From: VRUE01 sp963805455
Lineage (GTDB): Bacteria; Actinomycetota; Thermoleophilia; Solirubrobacterales; 70-9
Assembly (NCBI GenBank): GCA_963805455.1
Contig: CAWDUJ010000006.1
Location: 323,870-387,869 of the forward strand
Length of the DNA stretch: 64,000 nucleotides
Direction: 5' to 3'
The position numbers and the translations under genes are program-made. A model generated the notes under the pieces. The model was not told the origin of the DNA, searched no databases, and saw only the letters and a program-made list of their open reading frames with translations. This document shows, one piece after another, positions 23,025 through 34,396 of the stretch (position 1 is its first letter; every line of letters begins with the position of its first letter).

Positions 23025-26000
23025 ATGTTGCGCACGACCATGGTGTCGTTTGTCTGCGCTGGCACGGTGCTGCTCGCCTTCGCGGCTCCGCCGGTGATGG
23101 CGCGCCACGCTGCGACCCATGCGTTCTCGTCGAGCTTCAAGTCGCCGCTTGGAATACCGGCAGGTGAACGGGGCCTGGATGGGATTGCGGTAGACGAAGA
23201 AACGGGGTATGTCTATCTCGAGAACGTCGCATCGGGCATCCCGCTGGAAAAATATTCCGCAACGGGCACCCCGGTGGCGTTCACCGCACCCGAAGCCAAT
23301 TCCTCAAATACCCTCCTGACGCCTGGTGGCGGTGGCTTCCGGGCCGGAACGGTCGAGGTCGACAACTCCGGCAATCCCGCGACCAAAGGCCGGATCTACA
23401 CAATCGCCGAATCCGGCATAAACGCGTTCGAACCGAGCGGAGAAAGAGTTGGCGGAAACTTTCCACTCGAACTGGATGGGAGGGACCTCGCAATCGAACC
23501 GGGGACGGGCAATCTCTGGATTCTATTCTTCGGCGGTCGTGTCACCGAGTACAGCCCGGAAGGCGTCCTGCTCGGCAAATTTTTCGAAGGACCCGGCGAA
23601 TCGGCACGCATAGCAATGGACGAGCACGGCAACTTTTACCTCGCTGGATACTTCACCGTCTACAGATACAACCTGCCGTCAGAACATCTCGAAACGTTCG
23701 GGAACGGAACAGACGTGGCGGTGGACCCAACAACCGACGACATCTACACCTACTGGGGTGGCACCAAGGCCATGCAGTATGGAGTTGGCGGTGCTCTTCT
23801 CTTTGAATTCGGCGTGCCGCCTGAAAGTACGAACGGCATTCCAACCATTGGTGTGAATGGCGCCACCGGCGTGGTGTACCGAGGAATCGGCGGCACCATC
23901 GAACTATACGCGCCTGGTCCCTCCGTCACGCTGCCGGACGCAACGACCGATCCGCCCACAAATTTTGCGGCGACCAGTGCAACCGTGCATGGAACCATCA
24001 ATCCCGATGGAGAACCGACGGAACAATGTTATTTCGAATGGGGATCGACAACTGCATATAGCCACAAAACCTCCTGCGAAGAGGGATCGGTGCTCTCCGG
24101 GTCCACCCCGGAGAGCGTGAGCTTGTCCCTGAGCGGTCTTCAGAAGGGCACGACGTATCACTATCGGGTTGTGGCGGTGAATCCGAACGGAACCATCTCT
24201 GGCCTGGACAGAAGCTTCAGCCCGTCGTCCCCGCCGACCTTCTCTGACGAACATGTCGGCGACGTGCACTCAGATAGCGTCGTGCTGCACGGCGCCATAG
24301 ACCCGGAAGGAGCGGCGACGAGCTACCAGTTCGAATACGGATTGGAAGACTGCGCGTCGTCCACCTGCAACGCCCTGCCCGTCAGTCATCTGCCGTTGGG
24401 CTTGGCACCTCTGCAGAACAGCATCAAAGTCACCGGCTTGGAAGCCGGAACGACCTACCACTACAGGGTGGTGGCGGAAAATCAGAGCGGGTCCGCCGTA
24501 GGCGGGGATCATACGTTCACAACGTTTCCGATCACTGCGATTCTCGAAGACCCATGTCCCAATGCTCATGTCCGACAGCAGACGAGCGGGGCGCTGCTGA
24601 TGAATTGCCGGGCGTATGAGTTGGTGTCTGCTGGGAATGCGGGTGGATATGACGTCGAGTCGACGCTTGTGCCGGGCCAGGAGCCGTTCGTTGGCTATCC
24701 GGAAGTGGGGCCTGAGTCCAGGGTCCTCTACGCGGTGCACGATGGTGCTATCCCGGGGTCCGGCAATCCAGCCAATCACGGCCGGGATACATACATCGCC
24801 TCGCGCGGACCGGACGGTTGGTCCACGAAGTACGTTGGAATTCCCTCCGACAACCCGTATTCAAATGGATCATTTGCGTCCATCCTGCTGGAGGCTGACT
24901 CAAAGCTGACTACCTTTGCCTTCGGAGGGGAAGGAATCTGCAGCCCGTGCTTCGGTGACGGATCCACGAATATCCCACTGCGGCTCCCCGACGGCAGTTT
25001 GGTCGAGGGGATGGCCGGATCGCAAAGCCCGGGGGTAACGAACCCGGCCGGCCATGTCGGAAGGTACCTCTCGGCCGACGGAGAGCATCTCGTGTTCGGG
25101 ACAACGGCGAAGCTGGAGGCGACCGGAAACGAAAACGGGGATGTGACGATCTACGAGCGCGGCCTCGCAGAAGGTACGACTGAAGTCGTCTCCACCCTGC
25201 CGGAAGGGGAAACGATGAGCGGGTCGGGAATCGGAGAGCTCGATGTCTCGAGTAGCGGCTCCAGGGTGATCGTGGGGCGAAAGATCTCGACGGATTCCGC
25301 CGGAAACGAATACTGGCACCTGTACCTCCACATGGCGGGGTCGTCGCACTCGGTCGACCTTACGCCGGGAGCCGGCTCTGGCGCCCTGTATGCGGGCATG
25401 ACCGATGACGGCTCGCGAATCTTTTTCTCGACGAGGGACAAACTGCTCTCCGCCGACACAGATACCAGCGCCGATATCTACGAGGCCGAAGTCGACAACG
25501 GCGGGACGATGCATCTCGAATTGGTGTCCGTCGGCGAATCGGGGCCGAGCAACAGCGACGAATGCAATCCCCCAGGCGAATGGAACACGGTGGCCGGCGG
25601 ACCGGACTGCAGCGCGGTTGCATTCGCGGGCGGTGCGGGCGTGGCTTCGGAGGCCGGCACCTTCTACTTCCTCTCGCCCGAGGCGCTCGATCTGTCCAAC
25701 CCCGAAAACCTTTCTGTCGACGACCAGGCCAATCTGTATGTGGTCAAGCCCGGAGAGCCGCCCCACTTCGTCGCAACCCTTGATTCCAGCACCGGCAAGC
25801 CGCCGCCTAAGCCGCCCCAGCACCATCTATCTACGGCCAACTTCGTTGCGGGGCTCAGTGCACCGGAGGCAATGACGATCGATCAGTCGACCCACGATCT
25901 CTACGTAAACGCCATTGGAGGTGGCGGCAAGGTCTTTCGCTACGAAACCGGCGGGTCCACAGGCGCGCCGAAGAACTTCACGGCCGGCCCCGCTCCCGGA

Positions 26001-27425
26001 ACCAACACGATCACCGGCCTGAGCTTCGAAGGGGGCGGCACGGAAACACAAGTTGCCGTGGACAGCTCCGGGGGAGAACTCGCGGGCGATATCTACGTGG
26101 CGAACTACGGGTATCCGGTCAAGATTTTCGCTCCGGACGGCTCCAGTCTTGGCTCCATCTCGGTGCCTTCAGCTTGTGGCGTCGCGGTTGGGGGGGATGG
26201 ATCCGTATACGTCGGCTCCTATGAAGGGGCGGTGTACAAATTCACGCCACAGTCGCCCTCCATCCCGCTTGAAGCCGGCGACTACGAAGAAACCGGGATC
26301 TACACGACCGGCGTGGCGACGTGCAATGTCGCGGTCGATGACGCGGGCCATGTCTACGCCTCGAGCTGGAGCAACGGCCCCGTCGAGCAATATGACGTCG
26401 CGGAATTCACCGCGGGTATGCCTGCCGTCGAAGGGGTGGTGATCGACACTGACAGCACCGCGGTGGCGGGAGACCCGATCTCGCACAACGTCTACGTCGA
26501 CGAGGGGAACAGAATCTCTGAGTTCGAACCCGATGGCTCGCTGGTGGAGACCTTCGGGGAAGGAAAAATGAGCAACTCGCGCGGCGTCGCGGTGGATGGT
26601 GCGTCCGGCAACGTGTTCGCGGCGAATGGCTCCAACGTGGTGGAGTTTGAAGTTCTCGTCCCGCCGTACAACCCGATCGACAATCCGGCGATTGTGCATG
26701 CCGTGACGCAAGCAGCCACACATACGTATGGCGATTTCCAGGTGAGCAAAGACGGCCGCTACGCGGCGTTCGCGTCGGGGCAGCCGCTAACCGGCTACGA
26801 CAACGGCGGTTATATGGAGGTCTTCCGCTACGACGCCCAGGAACGATCCGTCCTCTGCGCCTCGTGCAATCCCACCAAGGCGCGAGCGGTCGGGGCTTCG
26901 ACGCTGCCTGAGGGCGGTCTCGGACTTGCCGAAAACGGGTCCGTCTTCTTCAACTCGGCGGATGCGATCGCGCCGCGAGACCTGGATGGACGGATCGATG
27001 CCTACGAGTACGAGAAGGGCAGCATCCAGTTGATTTCCACCGGTGGGAGCCCCTTCGATTCCAAGCTCTTGGGAGTAGATGCCAACGGCTCGAACGCATA
27101 CTTCTTCACTCGTGACACCCTGGTGCCCCAAGATGAAAATGGCGATCTCGTCAAGATCTACGACGCGAGAACGGCTGGAGGTTTTGCGTACACGCCGCCT
27201 CCGATTCCCTGCAAAGCCTCGGACGAGTGTCACGGGCCCGGCTCAGTAACCCCTCCTGCGGCGAAGATCCCGACCCTTCGGGGTTCCAGCGGAAACGAAA
27301 CTGGATCGGGAAGGCATGGGGCCTGCGGACGTCATCGTGTCATCAGGCGCGGGCGTTGCGTGAAGGCGCGGCGCCACCCTCATCACAAGCGCCATAGCCG
27401 GAGAAGCCGAAAGCGACACGGTTGA
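23025..27425 (+). CDS. exported double-propeller protein with nested NHL module (operon gene 4)
   Basis: ATG 23025 has GAGGAG (23011-23016) eight bases upstream; ATG 23004 is an alternative adding seven residues. The product is 1466 residues: signal peptide (VSFVCAGTVLLAFAAPPVMA), an NHL propeller to about 300, two Fn3-like repeats (TTYHYRVVAVNPNG, TTYHYRVVAENQSG), the cysteine block CPNAHVRQQTSGALLMNCRA, and a TolB-like propeller. Uniquely, a second NHL propeller of about 280 residues (roughly bases 25830-26665, blades such as GDIYVANYGYPVKIF) is inserted before the last TolB-like blades (DGRYAAFASGQPLTGYDNGG). The C-terminus is basic and His-rich (HHKRHSRRSRKRHG). It starts 24 bases after gene 3. 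No catalytic motif is visible. Confidence 0.83.
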   Translation: MLRTTMVSFVCAGTVLLAFAAPPVMARHAATHAFSSSFKSPLGIPAGERGLDGIAVDEETGYVYLENVASGIPLEKYSATGTPVAFTAPEANSSNTLLTPGGGGFRAGTVEVDNSGNPATKGRIYTIAESGINAFEPSGERVGGNFPLELDGRDLAIEPGTGNLWILFFGGRVTEYSPEGVLLGKFFEGPGESARIAMDEHGNFYLAGYFTVYRYNLPSEHLETFGNGTDVAVDPTTDDIYTYWGGTKAMQYGVGGALLFEFGVPPESTNGIPTIGVNGATGVVYRGIGGTIELYAPGPSVTLPDATTDPPTNFAATSATVHGTINPDGEPTEQCYFEWGSTTAYSHKTSCEEGSVLSGSTPESVSLSLSGLQKGTTYHYRVVAVNPNGTISGLDRSFSPSSPPTFSDEHVGDVHSDSVVLHGAIDPEGAATSYQFEYGLEDCASSTCNALPVSHLPLGLAPLQNSIKVTGLEAGTTYHYRVVAENQSGSAVGGDHTFTTFPITAILEDPCPNAHVRQQTSGALLMNCRAYELVSAGNAGGYDVESTLVPGQEPFVGYPEVGPESRVLYAVHDGAIPGSGNPANHGRDTYIASRGPDGWSTKYVGIPSDNPYSNGSFASILLEADSKLTTFAFGGEGICSPCFGDGSTNIPLRLPDGSLVEGMAGSQSPGVTNPAGHVGRYLSADGEHLVFGTTAKLEATGNENGDVTIYERGLAEGTTEVVSTLPEGETMSGSGIGELDVSSSGSRVIVGRKISTDSAGNEYWHLYLHMAGSSHSVDLTPGAGSGALYAGMTDDGSRIFFSTRDKLLSADTDTSADIYEAEVDNGGTMHLELVSVGESGPSNSDECNPPGEWNTVAGGPDCSAVAFAGGAGVASEAGTFYFLSPEALDLSNPENLSVDDQANLYVVKPGEPPHFVATLDSSTGKPPPKPPQHHLSTANFVAGLSAPEAMTIDQSTHDLYVNAIGGGGKVFRYETGGSTGAPKNFTAGPAPGTNTITGLSFEGGGTETQVAVDSSGGELAGDIYVANYGYPVKIFAPDGSSLGSISVPSACGVAVGGDGSVYVGSYEGAVYKFTPQSPSIPLEAGDYEETGIYTTGVATCNVAVDDAGHVYASSWSNGPVEQYDVAEFTAGMPAVEGVVIDTDSTAVAGDPISHNVYVDEGNRISEFEPDGSLVETFGEGKMSNSRGVAVDGASGNVFAANGSNVVEFEVLVPPYNPIDNPAIVHAVTQAATHTYGDFQVSKDGRYAAFASGQPLTGYDNGGYMEVFRYDAQERSVLCASCNPTKARAVGASTLPEGGLGLAENGSVFFNSADAIAPRDLDGRIDAYEYEKGSIQLISTGGSPFDSKLLGVDANGSNAYFFTRDTLVPQDENGDLVKIYDARTAGGFAYTPPPIPCKASDECHGPGSVTPPAAKIPTLRGSSGNETGSGRHGACGRHRVIRRGRCVKARRHPHHKRHSRRSRKRHG

Positions 27426-27436
27426 GGAGCGAGCAG

Positions 27437-30208
27437 ATGATGATGAGAGCCATTCGATTCCGATACCTCAGCCGTGGAGCGCTGCGCGCCGCGCTCGGAT
27501 GCATGTTCGTGGCGGCCGTCTGGGTAGCCCTATCCGCGGCGCCGGCCTCTGCCAGCGTGGAAATAGAAAGCTTCACAAGCGGGGGGAACGACTCCCAGGC
27601 GGGCGGTCACCCGGACCTCACGACATCGTTCAGACTCAAGGATCCCGGCTCCCCGGAGGCAGCACGCAACGTCATTTTCGATGCGCCGCGTGGCGTTTTC
27701 GGCAACCCGGAAGCGATCGGTCGATGCTCCTCGCTGGAATTCGCCCTGCAGGAATGCTTCCCCGGCTCCCAGGCCGGCCTGATCACCCTTCACGCGAACT
27801 ACAAAGGCGATCCCAACTACCTGCTGGGCACGGTACCTGTCTTCAACATGGCCGTCCCGCGAAGTCAGGTGGCGATGTTCGCCTTCATCGTCCCGGAGCT
27901 GAACATCCCGATCACTATTCCGATCACCGTACGCACCGCCGACGACTACGGACTGCGCTTCACCGTCTCCAACATCACCCAGGCGACCCCCCTCGCTGCA
28001 GCAGATCTCATTTTCTGGGGCTTCCCCTTCGAATTCGAACACGATGCCGAACGATTCGCAAAGGGCTCCCCCGGTAACCCCGCAGGATGCCCGGGCTTGG
28101 CCGATGTGACTTGCATATCCGAACCGACGCCTTCCTCACAGGAAGTACATCCGCTGATCGACAATCCGACGACCTGCACCGGAGAACCGCTGGTCACCAC
28201 CTTGAAGGTTCAGTCCTACCAGGACCTCGGCCACCTCTCCGAAGCACACAGCACCTACCCGGCAATCACAGGTTGCGAAAATGAGGTTTTCAAACCCGTT
28301 CTGTTTTCAAGGCCGACAACCACGGAGTCGGACTCGGCCACCGGTGTCGACATCGAGTTGAAAGACCCGCTGTTCCTCGGTTTCGCCGCTTCACCGTCGC
28401 AAATTCGATCCGCCGCTGTGCAGTTCCCCCCGGGCCTGACCATCAACCCGGATGCGGCCGATGGTCAGATCGCATGCACCGATGCTCAGGCTAACTTCGG
28501 CAGCGAAGGCCCCGACCAATGCCCGGACAACGCCAAGATAGGAACGATCGCGATCAAATCTATCGCTCTGGCGGAACCGCTGGAAGGATCCCTCTACTTC
28601 GGTGAACCGAAGCCGGGGGACCAATACCGCATCTTCATGATGGCCAACGGTTACGGGATCCATGCCAAGCTCGTTGGCTCGGCGAAACCAGACCCGACCA
28701 CCGGTCAGGTCACGGTCTACTTCCAGGATCTGCCCCAGGTTCCCTTCAACGAGTTCGACGTGCACCTCTTCGCCTCAGACCGCGGCCTGATGGCAACTCC
28801 CACCTTCTGCTCGTTCTACAACACGACTGCCCTTTTCACCCCGTGGAATGCGTCAGTGCCACCGGTCACGTCCGTCGAGGGCTTCGGATTGGATTCCGGG
28901 CCGAACGGCGCACGGTGTCCCGAACAGATTCGGCCGTTCAACCCCCGGCTCGAAGCCGGGACGTCCGACGCTGCTGCGGGGGCTTACAGCTCGTTCATTC
29001 TCAAGCTGGACCGAGATGACGGCGACCAGTTCCTCGGCGACCTGAACTTCAAGATGCCGCCCGGATTCACCGGAAACCTGCGCGGTATCTCCTACTGCTC
29101 GGAGGCCGAGATCGCTCACGCGGCCGGCAGCCTCGGCAGAAGCGAGCTGGCCAACCCCAGTTGCCCAGGCTCGAGCCTGATCGGCACGACCATCGTGGCC
29201 GCGGGCCCGGGAGGGCATCCATTCCACGCCCTCGGGAAGGTCTATCTTGCCGGGCCGTTCAAGGGAGCGTCGCTCAGCCTTGCCGCGGTCACTCCCGCGC
29301 TTGCCGGGCCCTATGACTACGGGACGGTGGTTGTGCGCGTAGCGCTACATGTCAACCCCCAGACCGCTCAGGTGGACGCCGTTTCCGACACGGTTCCTTC
29401 GATCATCGGAGGTGTTCCAATCCGAATGCGCTCGATCCAGGTCAATACAAACCGGACCGACAGCGCAGGGCATCCGAACTTCACAATCAATCCCACGAAC
29501 TGCTCGCAATTCGCCGTGGAATCGCAGGGAGTCGGTGCCGAAGGAACCACGGCGGATTTTAGCTCCCCGTTCCACGTCGACAACTGCAAGGGCCTGGGCT
29601 TCAAGCCGAAGATGACCGTGCGTCAGCTCGGCAAGCGCAGACAGACGCGGCGCAGCCAGGACCCGGCTTTGCGCTTCGACCTCTGGACCCGCCCAGGCGA
29701 CGCCAACATCAAATCTCTTTCGGTGACGCTGCCCAAAGCGTTTGCCATCGACCAGCGTCACCTCGGCAACATCTGCTCACGGGCCGAGCTGGCCGCCAAA
29801 CTTTGTGAAGGCCGCCAGGCGATCGGGACCGCATGGGTCAAATCGCCCCAGCTCGATCAACCGCTCGAGGGTGCTGCCTACGCCGTCTCGGGTTTCGGCA
29901 CCCTGCCGCACGTCGTCTTCATCCTGCGCGGCCAGGTGATGCTCCTGCCAGGAGGCGAATCGACCACGGTCAACGGACGCCTGAAGACCGTCGTGCCCGT
30001 CATTCCCGACGCGCAGATCGGCCACTTCCGACTCGATTTGTTCGGCGGCAAGCAGGGATATCTCGTCAACACAAGGTCGCTCTGCGCTTCCGCTTCGACT
30101 GTTTCCGTGGCGTTCACCGGCCAGAACGGTGCACACCTCACCAAGCGGGTCAGGACCAAGACGGCTTGCGGGGGTCGAAAGACGAAGCACGCCCATTTGC
30201 GCCGCTAG
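27437..30208 (+). CDS. large exported protein of unassigned family B (operon gene 5)
   Basis: ATG 27437 is chosen because GAGGAG (27424-27429) lies seven bases upstream; an upstream TTG at 27422 overlaps the previous stop. The 923-residue product begins with a signal peptide (LGCMFVAAVWVALSAAPASA) and is a full-length paralogue of gene 3: DSQAGGHPDLTTSF near 40, NPTTCTGEPLVT, TTTESDSATGVDIELKDP, FPPGLTINPDAADG, GSLYFGEPKPGDQYRI, TGQVTVYFQDLPQVPFNEFD and LFGGKQGYLVNTRSLC near the end. The last residues are basic (CGGRKTKHAHLRR). No named domain or active site is recognisable. It ends the operon; no clear terminator follows within 100 bases. Confidence 0.82.
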   Translation: MMMRAIRFRYLSRGALRAALGCMFVAAVWVALSAAPASASVEIESFTSGGNDSQAGGHPDLTTSFRLKDPGSPEAARNVIFDAPRGVFGNPEAIGRCSSLEFALQECFPGSQAGLITLHANYKGDPNYLLGTVPVFNMAVPRSQVAMFAFIVPELNIPITIPITVRTADDYGLRFTVSNITQATPLAAADLIFWGFPFEFEHDAERFAKGSPGNPAGCPGLADVTCISEPTPSSQEVHPLIDNPTTCTGEPLVTTLKVQSYQDLGHLSEAHSTYPAITGCENEVFKPVLFSRPTTTESDSATGVDIELKDPLFLGFAASPSQIRSAAVQFPPGLTINPDAADGQIACTDAQANFGSEGPDQCPDNAKIGTIAIKSIALAEPLEGSLYFGEPKPGDQYRIFMMANGYGIHAKLVGSAKPDPTTGQVTVYFQDLPQVPFNEFDVHLFASDRGLMATPTFCSFYNTTALFTPWNASVPPVTSVEGFGLDSGPNGARCPEQIRPFNPRLEAGTSDAAAGAYSSFILKLDRDDGDQFLGDLNFKMPPGFTGNLRGISYCSEAEIAHAAGSLGRSELANPSCPGSSLIGTTIVAAGPGGHPFHALGKVYLAGPFKGASLSLAAVTPALAGPYDYGTVVVRVALHVNPQTAQVDAVSDTVPSIIGGVPIRMRSIQVNTNRTDSAGHPNFTINPTNCSQFAVESQGVGAEGTTADFSSPFHVDNCKGLGFKPKMTVRQLGKRRQTRRSQDPALRFDLWTRPGDANIKSLSVTLPKAFAIDQRHLGNICSRAELAAKLCEGRQAIGTAWVKSPQLDQPLEGAAYAVSGFGTLPHVVFILRGQVMLLPGGESTTVNGRLKTVVPVIPDAQIGHFRLDLFGGKQGYLVNTRSLCASASTVSVAFTGQNGAHLTKRVRTKTACGGRKTKHAHLRR

Positions 30209-30407
30209 GCGCGATGGTCCTCGGCCGGTCCAACTCGGGCCTGCCTGCGCCGCCGTTTGATTGATCTCTACCGGTCGCTGACGGAGCTATTGAAGTAGGC
30301 ATAATTTTCCTTCTGGAAAGGAGGGCGCTCCCCATAATTGCCTGTCTCGGTGCCGTTTTAGGCGGAGAGCGGAAACGTGTGAATATCTCAATTCGAAGCT
30401 CAAATAC

Positions 30408-30437
30408 TTGACGTGGATAGGTCACATCGTTTATCTT
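30408..30437 (+). promoter_or_regulatory. candidate sigma-70-type promoter
   Basis: TTGACG (30408-30413) and TATCTT (30432-30437) are separated by 18 bases in a locally AT-rich stretch (TTTATCTTTTTAGG). This would start a transcript near 30445, some 600 bases before the aconitase ATG. Confidence 0.4.
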
Positions 30438-30723
30438 TTTAGGCCAGTCAGGGCATCGCCTGCCGTACCGCTGAGGGCGGGGGCGAGCCGCTCAGCGAAG
30501 TCAACAGGGGATCCAATGACAGCGGTCCGCGACAGGACGCCGAACGCTTGCGCTTCACCCGGGCCCGAGGCCCGGAAGGCTGCCGCCCGCGCCCTTTCCC
30601 TGGGCAAGGCGGCGAGTGGGCCACCGGGCTCTCCCTCCCGGCAGGCGCAAAGGCAGTACCCGCGGTTGGACGAGCCTCGAGGACTCCCTTTCCTCAAGGT
30701 CGGCAACTGCGTGGGCAGAGTGA

Positions 30724-30768
30724 CCCGGACGCCGATTGGGGTCTTATCCCGGATCCCCGGCGTCCGGG
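30724..30768. repeat. 11-bp perfect inverted repeat upstream of aconitase
   Basis: CCCGGACGCCG (30724-30734) and CGGCGTCCGGG (30758-30768) are exact inverted copies enclosing 23 bases that themselves contain GGGG and TCCCGGATCCCC. The RNA would form a long stable stem-loop on either strand. No T-run follows. Confidence 0.6.
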
Positions 30769-31046
30769 GACTCTGTGATTCGGACAATGAGGACCGTCCG
30801 TTCAGCGCCCATGACTCCTTCTCTGCGGCGGCTCTACTCCGCGATTGGTAGAAAGTTGTATCGGGAGAGCCTTTGGCCGGCCAGCGGCCGCGTGGCGCTC
30901 CACGCGGCACTCTCCTTCTCGCAAAGGGCCTGCACCGCGCTCACCCGCTCACTAAGGACGAATCGTGGTTAGCTTCTCGCTCACCTCCAAACCGCGGACT
31001 CGGCGCCGGGCCGCTGCCGGAAATGTCCGCCTCGTAGGATGGGGAC

Positions 31047-33857
<2,811 letters not shown>

Positions 33858-33860
33858 TCG

Positions 33861-33885
33861 GCAGGGGGCCCCAAGGGCCCCCTGC
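33861..33885 (+). terminator. hairpin terminator of aconitase
   Basis: GCAGGGGGCCC (33861-33871) pairs perfectly with GGGCCCCCTGC (33875-33885) across a CAA loop, beginning three bases after the acnA stop codon. No T-run follows. Confidence 0.8.
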
Positions 33886-34066
33886 AAGATAGGTACAGCA
33901 AGGGCCGCGGGAGGCAGGGGGGTCCGCGCGACCCTCACTGCACCTGTGCGTCGGTAGCCAGGGAGGGATGCCGACGCGGCCGTTCCCCCGGACGGGACTG
34001 CCCGGAAGAACAGTCACCTGTTAGCTATAGCGCCTCAGGCGTCGCTGGTCAAGGCAGCGTGCGTGT

Positions 34067-34396
34067 CTACGGTGAATTCGCGGCGCTCTGTGGAGACTCG
34101 GCGACACCCCAGCCGCGGCGCTCGATCAGCTCGATTCCGATCACGCTTCCAACCGGGCCGACGGGTGTGAGGGTGGCCGCGAGGAGCGTGTACGGAGCCT
34201 CGCGCCTCACCGCCGCGATCCAGATCACCACACAGAGTGCGATGAACCCGAGGCCGTGCGCCCACCCGAACACCATCGTCTCGGTTTCGAACCCAGGCGC
34301 GATCCAGAACACGATCAGGGCCGAGAAGATCGCCAGCTCGACCCAGCTGAACCGCTTCACCCAGCGGAAGAGGGGGCCTGGCACCGGCTTGCGCAT
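34067..34396 (-). CDS. small integral membrane protein, DUF3817-like
   Basis: The start ATG at 34396-34394 overlaps the stop codon of the 2-oxoglutarate dehydrogenase gene by one base (TGATG), so the two are translationally coupled. The 109-residue protein has three hydrophobic segments: ELAIFSALIVFWIAPGF near 20-36, GLGFIALCVVIWIAAV near 48-63 and LLAATLTPVGPVGSVIGIEL near 71-90. The pattern with WAHGLGFI between helices one and two resembles the DUF3817 family of small actinobacterial membrane proteins. Its function is unknown. A longer minus-strand frame containing it starts inside the upstream gene in the wrong frame and is not real. Confidence 0.75.
   Translation of the reverse strand: MRKPVPGPLFRWVKRFSWVELAIFSALIVFWIAPGFETETMVFGWAHGLGFIALCVVIWIAAVRREAPYTLLAATLTPVGPVGSVIGIELIERRGWGVAESPQSAANSP

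Larger units (their letters stand above)
30209..31046. other. gene-less 838-bp region before aconitase
   Basis: No convincing gene is present: the overlapping frames (for example 30408-30851 plus, 30431-30910 minus) are compositionally poor and match nothing I know. The first ~220 bases are AT-richer than the surroundings and contain a promoter-like element (30408-30437). The remainder is GC-rich with several hairpins, including CGGGCC/GGCCCG near 30580 and the long inverted repeat at 30724-30768. It may be a long aconitase leader or an uncharacterised small RNA. I compared it mentally with tmRNA, RNase P RNA and common riboswitches and found no match. Confidence 0.5.

Noticed and set aside
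30440..31030. tmRNA, RNase P RNA or a known riboswitch in the aconitase leader
   Set aside because: I looked for the tmRNA tag and CCA-type end, the RNase P GAGGAAAGTCC block and cobalamin, glycine and SAM riboswitch cores; only chance fragments were present.
33886..34040. A structured RNA or riboswitch in the gap between aconitase and the DUF3817-like gene
   Set aside because: There is a GCGTCGG/CCGACGC stem, but the region lies between convergent gene ends and matches no known leader.
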